Below the pieces are notes generated by a model, which worked only from the letters and a program-made list of their open reading frames with translations, did not search any database and had not been told where the DNA came from. From the NCBI GenBank assembly GCA_016795205.1, contig JAEUHZ010000033.1, positions 81,016 through 145,015 on the forward strand: DNA of 64,000 nt, read 5' to 3'. Position 1 is the first letter of the stretch; every line of letters begins with the position of its first letter. This DNA is from Planctomycetota bacterium (GTDB taxonomy: Bacteria > Planctomycetota > UBA1135 > GCA-002686595). This document shows positions 33,480 through 41,407 of this stretch, one piece after another. A program made the position numbers and the translations under genes.

Positions 33480-34030
33480 CGCGGCAAGGAGGGCGCCGAG
33501 CCGCTGCGGCGCTCGTCGGCGCGCTCGAGGCGATCGAGCCGCTCCAGCGCCTGGTCGAGCGTCATCGTCGGGCGGTCGTCGGCGCGCAGCTCGGCCGAGC
33601 TCGGTCGACGCAGACCCTGGATCGCGACCGATGCCAGGAGCGCCAGGACGGCGGCGGCCACGGTGAGCCGCAGCACGAACTGGAGCACGGGCGTCTCCGT
33701 GGACCGCGGAGCCGCAACCCGCCAGGCGGCAGCCGGAGCAGCCAGCGACCCTCGCCGCCCGTGATCCTCGCGCCCCGCGGCCGCCTCGTCGACGCCTGCG
33801 GCGCCCGAGAACGCCAGGCGCGCCACCCGCGCCGAGAAATCGCGCGGCACGGCCACCGGCTCGCTGGGCGCGAACCAGCGCTTCAGGTTCTTCTGCGCCT
33901 GCGCACCGGCCCGGCAGGGCTGGCACGCCAGGAGATGCTTGCGCAACGGTCCGGCCTGTGCCTCCGTGAGCTCGCCGTCGAGATAGCTCGGCACGAGCGG
34001 TCGCGCGTCGCTGCAGTCCATCGTCGCCAT
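33476..34030 (-). CDS. Zinc-binding anti-sigma factor (ZAS type, membrane-anchored)
   Basis: A 184-residue protein. The N-terminal domain carries the H-X3-C-X2-C signature (His32, Cys36, Cys39, with Cys6 upstream) of zinc-containing anti-sigma factors. A linker follows, then one transmembrane helix at about 117-139 and a short periplasmic tail. It starts three bases after the ECF sigma gene, its obvious partner, and should hold that sigma factor at the membrane. Confidence 0.88.
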   Translation of the reverse strand: MATMDCSDARPLVPSYLDGELTEAQAGPLRKHLLACQPCRAGAQAQKNLKRWFAPSEPVAVPRDFSARVARLAFSGAAGVDEAAAGREDHGRRGSLAAPAAAWRVAAPRSTETPVLQFVLRLTVAAAVLALLASVAIQGLRRPSSAELRADDRPTMTLDQALERLDRLERADERRSGSAPSLPR

Positions 34031-34032
34031 GA

Positions 34033-34638
34033 TCAGATCCCCTCTCCGAACTCAGGGTGGCGCTGGAGGAGCTTTTCCTTGAAGCGCGCGCGAGCCCGGA
34101 ACAGCCGTGACTCCACCGTGCCGATCGAAATGCCGAGCAGGTCGGCGATGTCCTGGTAGGCCATGTCCTCGAACTCCCGCAGCACGAGCACCGTACGGAA
34201 GATCTCGGGCAGCTCGGCCAGGCACTCCTGCGTGATCCGCGCGACCTCCTCGCGCTGCAGTCGCGCGTCGGGGGCCATGACGCGCGGGTCCGGCGCGCTC
34301 GGAGACCCGGCGATCTCGGGGTCCTCGACCGCCGTGATCGGCGAACGGCCCCGGCGCTTGAGGACGTCGAGCACCGTGTTCACCGTGATGCGGTAGATCC
34401 AGGTGTAGAAGGAGGACTCGTGCTGGAAGCTCGCTAGCCGCCGGAAGGCCTTGAGGAACGCCTCCTGAACGATGTCCTCGACGAGCGCCGGGTCCTTCGT
34501 GTAGTGGCGGACCAGGGCGAAGAGCCGGTCCTGGTAGCGCTCGACGAGGAGCTGGAAGGAGGCCTGGTTCCCGGCCAGGGTCTCCTGGACGAGCGAGGCG
34601 TCCTCGGCGGGGCGGGGTTCCATCCGGGGTAGTCCCAT
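34033..34638 (-). CDS. ECF (extracytoplasmic function) RNA polymerase sigma factor
   Basis: A 201-residue group 4 sigma-70. Region 2 has ERYQDRLFALVRHYTKDPALVEDIVQEAFLKAFR and region 4 has LPEIFRTVLVLREFEDMAYQDIADLLGISIGTVESRLFRAR, both typical RpoE-like sequences. I chose the ATG at 34638; ATG 34623 and an upstream open frame to 34740 are alternatives. It heads an operon with its anti-sigma, a periplasmic sensor-like protein and PilMN/PilO-like genes. A possible self-regulated promoter, CTAAC-N16-CGTA, lies on the minus strand near 34700-34735, but this is weak. Confidence 0.92.
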   Translation of the reverse strand: MGLPRMEPRPAEDASLVQETLAGNQASFQLLVERYQDRLFALVRHYTKDPALVEDIVQEAFLKAFRRLASFQHESSFYTWIYRITVNTVLDVLKRRGRSPITAVEDPEIAGSPSAPDPRVMAPDARLQREEVARITQECLAELPEIFRTVLVLREFEDMAYQDIADLLGISIGTVESRLFRARARFKEKLLQRHPEFGEGI

Positions 34639-34776
34639 GTCGGCATCCGGGGACGCGCGGGCGCGGAGTCTATTCCTGGGGAGGCCGGCGCGCGCAGGAA
34701 GCCCAGTGGACCTACGCCCTGAGTTACCGCGGGTTAGCACCGCCCACGAATCCTCGCGAGCATTCCAGGATCCATC

Positions 34777-34803
34777 TCAAGCCCGCGGTGATCCTGTCGA
34801 TAA
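34777..34803 (+). promoter_or_regulatory. Sigma-28 (FliA) promoter of the flgM-like gene
   Basis: TCAA (34777-34780), a 15-base spacer and GTCGATAA (34796-34803), close to the FliA consensus TAAA-N15-GCCGATAA. It lies 35 bases before the start codon. The string CGATAACGGAGGT is also found upstream of fliD. Confidence 0.75.
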
Positions 34804-34837
34804 CGGAGGTGGAAGAAGGTTCCGCAAGGAGGCCCAC

Positions 34838-35221
34838 ATGGAGATCCGAAACCTCCAACCCACAGGTCCTGAGCGCTCCCGGGCAGATCGCGGTGCGGAC
34901 GCGATCGACCTGACGCGCTCGAACCGCGAGCGCATCGCCGAGTCGACGCATGTGTTCGAGGAGCGCCAGCTCGAGGCACTGCGCCGACCCGCGAGCGAGC
35001 GGCCGGGCAGCCCCGAGGAGGCCAGGCGCCAGGCCGAGTCCGCCGAGGACCGCGTCGAGCTGTCCACGGCCGCCCGAGCTCTGGCCGAGGAGTCAGACTC
35101 CGAGGAAGTGATCAGGCGCCGCGAACGGATCGATGCGCTCCGAGCGGAGCTCGAGGCTGGGGTCATCGACACGCCGGAGCGCCTCGAGCGGGCGGCGTCG
35201 AGGCTCTTGGGCGGCGGCTGA
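34838..35221 (+). CDS. flgM: FlgM-like anti-sigma-28 factor
   Basis: A 127-residue, highly charged protein with no signal or membrane segment. The C-terminal half (DRVELSTAARALAEE ... RRRERIDALRAELEAGVIDTPERLERAASRLLGG) follows the FlgM pattern: the D.VELS..A start, then the helix with RI..LR..I..G, then the final helix. The N-terminus is low in order, as expected for a secreted FlgM. AAGGAGG lies five bases before the ATG and a FliA-type promoter lies upstream. It stands opposite the fliA operon. The TGA stop belongs to GGCTGACCCC, next to a repeat element. Confidence 0.72.
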   Translation: MEIRNLQPTGPERSRADRGADAIDLTRSNRERIAESTHVFEERQLEALRRPASERPGSPEEARRQAESAEDRVELSTAARALAEESDSEEVIRRRERIDALRAELEAGVIDTPERLERAASRLLGGG

Positions 35222-35229
35222 CCCCCCCC

Positions 35230-35342
35230 CGGAGGCTGACCCCCTTCGCTGGACCTCGCCGCGGGCGGGCTCCAGGGAGGGGGTTTCTGCACGTTCCGGG
35301 GCCTGAGCGTCAGGTAGGTCCAGCGAAGGGGGTCAGCCTCCG
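35230..35342. repeat. REPIN-like element, 27-bp perfect inverted arms (copy 2)
   Basis: The arms at 35230-35256 and 35316-35342 are perfect inverted complements, with the same core GCTGACCCCCTTCGCTGGAC as copy 1 but GGAGG in place of GGAAG before it. The 59-base spacer is unrelated to that of copy 1. A partial extra start of the repeat (GGCTGACCCC) at 35217-35226 overlaps the flgM-like stop. It lies between convergent genes. Confidence 0.85.
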
Positions 35343-35351
35343 CGGGGTTAC

Positions 35352-35969
35352 CTACAGCAACCTCGCGACTTCCCAGGCCGCGAACTCCCCCATCCGGCGC
35401 GGCGACATCAGGTCGACCGCCCGTTCCGTCGGTCCGCCCATTCGCGCGCCGATCTGCCAGGCCTGGACCGCCTCGATCGTGCGGCGGTCGGCGGCGTCCG
35501 TCCGCACGCGGGCGGACCAGATCGAGAAGCCGGTCTCCACGGCGACCAGCTCGACCTCGAGGCCCAGTTGGACCGGCTCGTAGGAACGGAGCTCGGTGAC
35601 GCGCGGGACGAGGATGCCGTCGAGGCCCGCGCGGCGCGCCAGGGCCAGGATCGGCTCGGGCTGCGTGCGGCCCGTGCGAAAGGGTTCCACCGGGCCGATC
35701 GACTCGAGTTCGCTCAGGCCCAGCGGCACGATCTCGTAGGGCGTCTCGGCAGCGAACGCGGCCGCCAGCGCGTCGCGCAGCGCAGCGACGAACTCGGGCG
35801 GGAGCGACTCCCCGCTCGGTGGCAGCACGCCGACGCGGCGTAGGTCGTAGGTTCGGAAGTCGGCGGCCGCACGCGCGGTGCCGAGGGGCACCGACGACCA
35901 CGTGTCCGTCGAGGCACAGCCCGCGACGAGCACGGTGAGGTACGCCATGATCAGTGCAGAGAGCTTCAC
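35352..35969 (-). CDS. Putative lipoprotein at the end of the fliA operon
   Basis: A 205-residue protein with a lipobox (LTVLVAGC, Cys21). The mature part begins near RTYDLRRVGVLPPSGESLPPEFVAALRDALAAAF and contains DGILVPRVTELRSYEPVQLGLEVELV, a pattern like small outer-membrane lipoproteins that bind other envelope proteins (for example LpoB/CsgG-like folds). The GTG start overlaps the preceding stop (GTGA). Its place in the fliA transcript suggests a flagellar envelope role, such as ring support; this is inference. Confidence 0.65.
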   Translation of the reverse strand: MKLSALIMAYLTVLVAGCASTDTWSSVPLGTARAAADFRTYDLRRVGVLPPSGESLPPEFVAALRDALAAAFAAETPYEIVPLGLSELESIGPVEPFRTGRTQPEPILALARRAGLDGILVPRVTELRSYEPVQLGLEVELVAVETGFSIWSARVRTDAADRRTIEAVQAWQIGARMGGPTERAVDLMSPRRMGEFAAWEVARLL

Positions 35970-36472
35970 GGGCGCTTCCTCCTGTCCAGGGCCGCTTCGC
36001 GCTCCAGCGCGGACTTCTCCGCTTCGAGCCGCGCGATCTCCGCTTCGACGAGGCGCTGCGCCAGGTCGAGCGACTGCCGCTCGAGCGCGCCGATCTTGGC
36101 CTCCAGCTCGGCCGCGCGGGTGACGGCTGCGTCGCGCTCGGCGCGCAGGAAAGCCGCCTCGGCCACCGTCGCCGAGAGCGCCGCGTCCTGCTGGGCGAGC
36201 TGCTTCGCGAGCTCGTCTTTGCGCGCCAGGGTCTCGTGGTAGAGCTCCAGGAGCCACACGCGGCCGCCCGGAGCCCCCTCCAGTTCGCGCAGCGGCGTCT
36301 GCACCACGGCGACGGTACCGGGCTCCCGCGCGGGCGCCAACGTGCCGCCGTCCCGGGTCGCCTGCGCGCTAGCCCGCGCGCCGCGCTCGGAGTCGTCGAG
36401 CCTCGGTGTGGGGTTCTTCAGCTGACAGGAACTCGCGGCGAGCGCGAGCAGCAGGCACGTTCCGTTCCTCAT
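35966..36472 (-). CDS. Coiled-coil putative lipoprotein
   Basis: A 168-residue protein with a short signal and lipobox-like AASSC (Cys16), a flexible stretch to about residue 65, then a long coiled coil (about 80-160: ARKDELAKQLAQQDAALSATVAEAAFLRAERDAAV...). It overlaps both neighbours with ATGA/GTGA junctions. The function is unknown; a structural envelope partner of the adjacent lipoprotein is plausible. Confidence 0.62.
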   Translation of the reverse strand: MRNGTCLLLALAASSCQLKNPTPRLDDSERGARASAQATRDGGTLAPAREPGTVAVVQTPLRELEGAPGGRVWLLELYHETLARKDELAKQLAQQDAALSATVAEAAFLRAERDAAVTRAAELEAKIGALERQSLDLAQRLVEAEIARLEAEKSALEREAALDRRKRP

Positions 36473-36732
36473 CGCTGGTTCTCCGTCGGGACCTCGAGCT
36501 GGAGTTCCACGCGCGTCCATTCGCCGCAGGAGCAGCGCACGTCGAGCACGCGCGCGCCCGAGGGCGCGACGCCGAGGCGGGCCTCCTTGGTGACACAGCG
36601 CGGTTCGGGGCTCGGGGCAATGACCGCAGCCTCGACCGGCAGCGCGGGCTCGGCCGCCGGTCGGGCGACGAGGCTCGGGACGTCGCGCTGCTTCAGGATG
36701 CGCGCAGGAGCAGGCCGTTTCATCTCGATCAT
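36469..36732 (-). CDS. Small protein with C-X-C motif, fliA operon
   Basis: An 87-residue soluble protein. The C-terminal half contains CVTKEARLGVAPSGARVLDVRCSCGEWTRVELQLE, with cysteines arranged as C ... CSC that could bind a metal. It overlaps fliA (ATGA) and the coiled-coil gene. No family was recognised. Confidence 0.55.
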   Translation of the reverse strand: MIEMKRPAPARILKQRDVPSLVARPAAEPALPVEAAVIAPSPEPRCVTKEARLGVAPSGARVLDVRCSCGEWTRVELQLEVPTENQR

Positions 36733-37442
36733 CGGGGGACTTCTCCGTGGGCGAGCGCGAGCTCGCGGTTGAGGCGGTAGATGGCCTTCGAGTGGATCTG
36801 GCTGACGCGTGACTCGGTCACACCGAGCACCTCACCGATGTCCTTGAGCAGCATCTCCTCGGCGTAATAGAGGAGGATCACCGTGCGCTCCTGCTCGGGC
36901 AGCGCCTGGATCGCCGCGGCCAGGCGCGCCTTCGTCTCCTGCCAGGCCGCACTCCCCATCGGGTCGTTGACGTGCGGATCGGAGAGCAGGTCGGCGAGAG
37001 GCCCCGACCCGGACTCTTGGTCGAGCGAAGACTCCACCACGGCGCGTCCATCGGCCAGCGCGCTCTCGACCTCGTCGACGAGCAGGCCGGTGCGTTCGGC
37101 GATCTGCTCCAAGGCCGGCGGCATGCCGAGCTCCTGCTCGAGCTGCGCTGTCGCGCGCTCCACGGCACGCAGTGTCTCGCGCCGCCCGCGCGGCAGGAGA
37201 TCCGCGCGACGCAACTCGTCGAGGATCGCCCCGCGGATGCGGGGAAAGGCGTAGGTCGAGAACTTCAACCCGCGCGCTTCGTCCCAGGAGTCGGCCGCGG
37301 CGAGCAGTCCGACCATCCCCCAACCCAGGAAGTCCTCGCGATCGACGCCGGAGGGCAGACTCATGCGGCCCACGACGTGCCGCAGGAGCGGCACGTGCTC
37401 CAGCACGAGACGGTCGCGCTCCTCGTCGCTGCGTCGCGTCAT
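36729..37442 (-). CDS. fliA: Flagellar sigma-28 factor FliA
   Basis: A 237-residue sigma-70 group 3 factor. Region 2 is DREDFLGWGMVGLLAAADSWDEARGLKFSTYAFPRIRGAILDELRRADLLPR, region 3 follows, and region 4 reads LPEQERTVILLYYAEEMLLKDIGEVLGVTESRVSQIHSKAIYRL. These are strong FliA/WhiG features. It directs transcription of late flagellar genes such as fliC, fliD and flgM, all of which have matching upstream motifs in this window. It overlaps a small membrane-protein gene upstream and lies within the long fliO operon. Confidence 0.95.
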   Translation of the reverse strand: MTRRSDEERDRLVLEHVPLLRHVVGRMSLPSGVDREDFLGWGMVGLLAAADSWDEARGLKFSTYAFPRIRGAILDELRRADLLPRGRRETLRAVERATAQLEQELGMPPALEQIAERTGLLVDEVESALADGRAVVESSLDQESGSGPLADLLSDPHVNDPMGSAAWQETKARLAAAIQALPEQERTVILLYYAEEMLLKDIGEVLGVTESRVSQIHSKAIYRLNRELALAHGEVPR

Positions 37443-37693
37443 CGCGCACCTCCCCGCAGGCCGCGGCCGCCGCCGGAGCGGCGACGCGCCAGCGCGCGCT
37501 CGACCACGAGGATCACGGCGAGACAGACGGTGGCCACGGCCGCGGCGCGCAGGGCGACGATCGGCAGCGAGCGCTCGGACAGGATGCCAGCCAGTGCCGC
37601 GGCGGCGGCGACGGCCACGACGGCGCGCCGCGCCAGCGCGACGGGGTCGGGCCCCGGCGGCTTGCGTCGCAGGAAGGGTTGCACACCGCTCAC
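37439..37693 (-). CDS. Small membrane protein between flhG and fliA
   Basis: An 84-residue protein with two hydrophobic helices (about 22-39 and 48-66) and an Arg/Gly-rich tail. The GTG start overlaps flhG (GTGA) and its stop overlaps fliA, so it is translated as part of the block. No family was recognised. Confidence 0.55.
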   Translation of the reverse strand: MSGVQPFLRRKPPGPDPVALARRAVVAVAAAAALAGILSERSLPIVALRAAAVATVCLAVILVVERALARRRSGGGRGLRGGAR

Positions 37694-38517
37694 CGCAGTC
37701 CTCCGCAGGCCACGCGATGCGGACGGACGAAGCGCGCAGCGAGCGCCTCGAGGTGCGAGCGCGCCGCGCTGCATCCATGCCCGGAGTCGAGCAGGCGCTG
37801 GCGGCGGCAGGACTCGGCGACAGCGGCGGATTCGGGCATCCAACCCGCCCAACGCGGGGAGCGGGCCAGAAAGCGCTGCGCGACGTCACGCAGCCGCAGC
37901 GCGGTGCGCTCGGCCTCCGCCAGATCGCGCGCGCGATTCACCACGACCTCGGGGGTCGGGATCTCGGGATCGAGCGCCTCGCTGCGCTCGTGGAGCGCCT
38001 TGAGCAGACCGTAGGCGTCCGTCAGCGCACTGGGATCCGGGGTGGTGACGAGCAGCACGCTGTCCGCCGCCGCGGCCAAGCCCAGGACGTCCGGCCCGAT
38101 GCCGGGCGAGCCGTCCAGGACGACCAGGTCGTAGTCCAGCGCGGCCTCGCGCAGCGCCAAGACGAGCTGCGTCCGCGCGTCGTCGGCGAGCACGGCCCAG
38201 CCGCGATCGCCGCGCGTGCCGGGCACGAAGTCGAAGCCGTGCTCGGTGCGAACGGCGCAGGCGGCCAGGTCGACGCCTCCAGAGAGCACGTCGGAGAGGC
38301 CGCGCTCCGCGCCCTGCCGCAGGAGCACGTCCGCGTCGGCGGCGCCCAGATCGAGATCCACGAGCAGCACCCGCGTGCCGCGGCGCGCCAGCGCCGCGCA
38401 CAGGTTCACGCACAGGACGGTCTTGCCGACGCCGCCCTTGCCGCCGGTCACGTACAGGATCGGCGCGCGATCGCGGGGCGCACGGCGGGCCGCGCGACGT
38501 TCGGCGACGGTGCTCAT
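37690..38517 (-). CDS. flhG: FlhG/FleN MinD-like flagellar number regulator
   Basis: A 275-residue ParA/MinD ATPase. The deviant Walker A is GGKGGVGKT (25-33), with VLLVDLDLGAADADVLL as the switch region and DYDLVVLDGSPGIG as Walker B. It limits and places flagella with FlhF, and in some bacteria restrains the FlrA/FleQ activator. The N-terminal DQAxxLR helix that stimulates FlhF GTPase in other species is not evident (the N-terminus is MSTVAERRAARR). That fits the damaged GTPase site of the neighbouring FlhF. The gene overlaps flhF (ATGA). Confidence 0.9.
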   Translation of the reverse strand: MSTVAERRAARRAPRDRAPILYVTGGKGGVGKTVLCVNLCAALARRGTRVLLVDLDLGAADADVLLRQGAERGLSDVLSGGVDLAACAVRTEHGFDFVPGTRGDRGWAVLADDARTQLVLALREAALDYDLVVLDGSPGIGPDVLGLAAAADSVLLVTTPDPSALTDAYGLLKALHERSEALDPEIPTPEVVVNRARDLAEAERTALRLRDVAQRFLARSPRWAGWMPESAAVAESCRRQRLLDSGHGCSAARSHLEALAARFVRPHRVACGGLR

Positions 38518-39317
38518 GCCGCCCTCCCGCGCAGGAACACGTCGGCCGCCAGGTCGGGCACGAGGCGTCGCAGGTGGCCGTCGTCGCCTGGGCCATCGCA
38601 CAGGAAGGCCACGGGGAGCCGATGCGCGGCACAGGCCTCCAACGCGGCGGCGGGCGCCACGGCCGCGTCGACGCGCGTCAGGACCGCGCACTCCGCGCCC
38701 ACGGCGCGCAGCGCGCGAGCTTCGGCGGAGAGGCGCCCGATGGAGGCGTCGGCCCCGAGGACGCCGACGCGACGCCAGCGCACGACGCCGCGCGTCTCGC
38801 GCTCGAACCGCAGCACGGTGCGCGCATCACCGCGCAGGTCACCGGAGCCGTCCAGCACCAGCACCCGCGCCCCGCCCAGGGCGTCGAACGGGAAGGAGGC
38901 GCTGGCTCCGGCAACCACGGCCGGCACGCCCGCTTCCTGGAGCCAGCTCGCCAGCCACTGGGGCGTCGTCGCGCCAGCCTGGTCCAGCGCGATGACCGCG
39001 GGGCGCAAGTCGCGCGCTCGGAAGCGCAGGGCGAGCTTGCGGGCCAGCGCGCTGCGGCCCGCGCGCCGGACTCCGAGCAGTGCCAGCCCGGTCACGGCAT
39101 CCTTCGGCATGGGCAGCTCGAAGCGCGGGAACGCCGCACCGAGTTCCGCGGCTGCGGCATCGAGCGGGTGCTCGGGTTCTCCGGAGGAGCCGCGCGAGGC
39201 GACGCGCTCGACGACGCGACGCGCGAGCTCCGGCGAGGCGCCGTTCGCGAGCAGCCGGCGCGCCAGCTCGCGCACGGCGGGCTGGGCAGCTTCCTGGAGG
39301 GCGGGCGCGTGTGACAT
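38514..39317 (-). CDS. flhF: FlhF-like SRP-type GTPase with altered P-loop
   Basis: A 267-residue protein, shorter than usual FlhF. It has an N-domain-like helical bundle (30-60) and a G domain. Where FlhF has GPTGVGKTT this one reads GVRRAGRSA (82-90), so the P-loop Lys is Arg, and the DTAGR motif is replaced by DGSGDLRG. The TKLD-like motif survives as TRVD. Nucleotide hydrolysis is doubtful. It sits between flhA and flhG, the normal FlhF position. Confidence 0.8.
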   Translation of the reverse strand: MSHAPALQEAAQPAVRELARRLLANGASPELARRVVERVASRGSSGEPEHPLDAAAAELGAAFPRFELPMPKDAVTGLALLGVRRAGRSALARKLALRFRARDLRPAVIALDQAGATTPQWLASWLQEAGVPAVVAGASASFPFDALGGARVLVLDGSGDLRGDARTVLRFERETRGVVRWRRVGVLGADASIGRLSAEARALRAVGAECAVLTRVDAAVAPAAALEACAAHRLPVAFLCDGPGDDGHLRRLVPDLAADVFLRGRAA

Positions 39318-41404
39318 CAGCGAACCTCCTCGAGTCGGATCGTCGCAGCCGTGCGCACGGACCGCGCCGGCTGGATCTCGTTGTAGGAGAGGACGGAGAC
39401 CTTGGGCATGGAGGCGTGGACGAGTTCGTGGACGAAGCGGCGGACGTTGGAGCGCACGACGAGCACGATGTCCTTGCCGCCCTTCGCAGCCTGCGCCACG
39501 CTGGCGGCCGTGCGTTCCATCAGCGCGTGCATCCAGGCCGGCGTCGCCGCGGCGGCCTCGGCGTCGCGGCCGCCCGAGAGCGCAGCCGCCAGACGTACCT
39601 CGACCTGCGGGTCGAGGGTCACGGCGTGCAGAGTGCCCTCGCGATCCGCGTGTCGCTCGACGATCGTGCGAGCCAGGCGCTGACGCACGGCCTCGACGAG
39701 CGGCTCCGTCTCCTTGGTGCGCGCCGACGCGTCGGCCAGCGCCTCCAGGATCGCGGGTAGGTTGCGGATCGGGACACCCTCACGGAGCAGCCCGCGCAGC
39801 ACGCGCTGCACGTCGCCGTAGGACATCTTGGACGGCACGATCTCCTCGACCACGGCTGGCGCCGTGCGCTTGACGCCGTCCAGGAGCGCCTTGACGTCGT
39901 CGCGCGTGACCAGCTCACCGAGCTGGTTGTGCAACACCTCGGAGAGGTGCGTGGCGAGCACGCTGGCCGCGTCGACCGTCACGAAGCCGCGCGACTCCGC
40001 CTCGTCACGCCGTGCGGCGGCGACCCAGGTCGCGGGCAGGCCGAAGGCCGGGTCCTTGGCCGGCTTGCCCTCGAGCTTCCCGCCGTCCTGGCCTTGATCC
40101 ATGGCCAGCCACATCCCGGGCTCGACTTCACCGCGCGCCACCTCGCTGCCTCCCACGAGGATCCGGTAGGAGTTGGGCGCCAGACGCACGTTGTCCCGCA
40201 CGCGCACCGGCGGCAGTTGGAGCCCCTGCTCCTGCGCGATCTTGCGGCGCAGGCGCGCGATGTGCTCCAGGAGACCACCGCCCGACTCCTGCACGAGCGG
40301 CACGAGGCGGTAGCCGATCTCCAACGACACGCGATCGACCTGCAGCAGCTCGGCCAGGTCATCGGGGCCGCTCGCGGCCGCTCCCGCCGCGGCTTCGGCG
40401 CCCTGCGCGCGCTCCGCCTCCGCGGCCGCGGCCTGGGCCGCGCCACGGCGACCGATCCACAGCAGCGCGCCGGCGAGCACCAGGAACGGGACGGCCGGGA
40501 TGCCGGGCAGGAAGCCGATCACGCCCAGCATGCCGGCCGCGATGCGCGCTGCGCGCGGGCTGCCCGAGACTTGATCCAGCAGGCTCGTGCCCAGCGAGGA
40601 TCCGCTGTTCTCCTTGGTCACCAGCACGGCCGCCGCCGTCGACACGAGCAGCGCCGGGATCTGAGACACGAGCCCGTCGCCGATCGTCAGCTTCGAGTAG
40701 CGGTCGACGGCTTCCGACAGGCTCAGGCCCTTGAACGTGCCGAAGGCGATGCCGCCGATCAGGTTGATGGCCGTGATCACGAGTCCCGCGATGGCGTCGC
40801 CACGCACGAACTTCGAAGCGCCGTCCATGGCGCCGTGGAACTCGGCCTCGCGCGCCACGGCCGTGCGGCGAGCGCGCGCCTCGTCGGCGTCGATCATGCC
40901 GGCGTTCAGGTCGGCGTCGATCGCCATCTGCTTGCCCGGCATGGCGTCCAGGACGAAGCGCGCGGCGACCTCGCTGATGCGTCCGGAACCCTTCGTGATC
41001 ACGATGAACTGGATCACGACCAGCAGCAGGAAAACGACGATGCCGACGGCCAGGTGCGCACCGCCGACGTACTCGCCGAAGGCCCGGATCATCTCCCCGC
41101 CCTCGCCGTGCGTCATGATCAGGCGCGTGCTGGCGATGTTCAGACCGAGCCGGAACAGGGTCGTGAAGAGCAGGATCGCCGGGAAGGTCGAGAGCTCGAT
41201 GGAGCGCTTCGCATTGAGGGTCAGGAGCAGCAGCAGGAGCGAAGCTGCCAGGTTGATCGCCAGCAGGACGTCCAGCACCGCCGGCGCGACCGGGACGATC
41301 AGGACGACGACCAGGCCCAGAACGCCCAGCCCCAGGAGCCAGTCGGCCCAGCGCTGGAGGAAGCCGCCGATCCGCTGCACGGGGTTCGCTTGCGCCTCGG
41401 CCAT
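39317..41404 (-). CDS. flhA: Flagellar export gate protein FlhA
   Basis: A 695-residue protein with eight membrane helices in the first 330 residues, including the conserved loop region DAMPGKQMAIDADLNAG, and a cytoplasmic domain that forms the nonameric ring receiving export substrates. Its length and motifs are normal. It shares one base with flhF and lies three bases after flhB. Confidence 0.97.
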   Translation of the reverse strand: MAEAQANPVQRIGGFLQRWADWLLGLGVLGLVVVLIVPVAPAVLDVLLAINLAASLLLLLLTLNAKRSIELSTFPAILLFTTLFRLGLNIASTRLIMTHGEGGEMIRAFGEYVGGAHLAVGIVVFLLLVVIQFIVITKGSGRISEVAARFVLDAMPGKQMAIDADLNAGMIDADEARARRTAVAREAEFHGAMDGASKFVRGDAIAGLVITAINLIGGIAFGTFKGLSLSEAVDRYSKLTIGDGLVSQIPALLVSTAAAVLVTKENSGSSLGTSLLDQVSGSPRAARIAAGMLGVIGFLPGIPAVPFLVLAGALLWIGRRGAAQAAAAEAERAQGAEAAAGAAASGPDDLAELLQVDRVSLEIGYRLVPLVQESGGGLLEHIARLRRKIAQEQGLQLPPVRVRDNVRLAPNSYRILVGGSEVARGEVEPGMWLAMDQGQDGGKLEGKPAKDPAFGLPATWVAAARRDEAESRGFVTVDAASVLATHLSEVLHNQLGELVTRDDVKALLDGVKRTAPAVVEEIVPSKMSYGDVQRVLRGLLREGVPIRNLPAILEALADASARTKETEPLVEAVRQRLARTIVERHADREGTLHAVTLDPQVEVRLAAALSGGRDAEAAAATPAWMHALMERTAASVAQAAKGGKDIVLVVRSNVRRFVHELVHASMPKVSVLSYNEIQPARSVRTAATIRLEEVR

Positions 41405-41407
41405 GGA

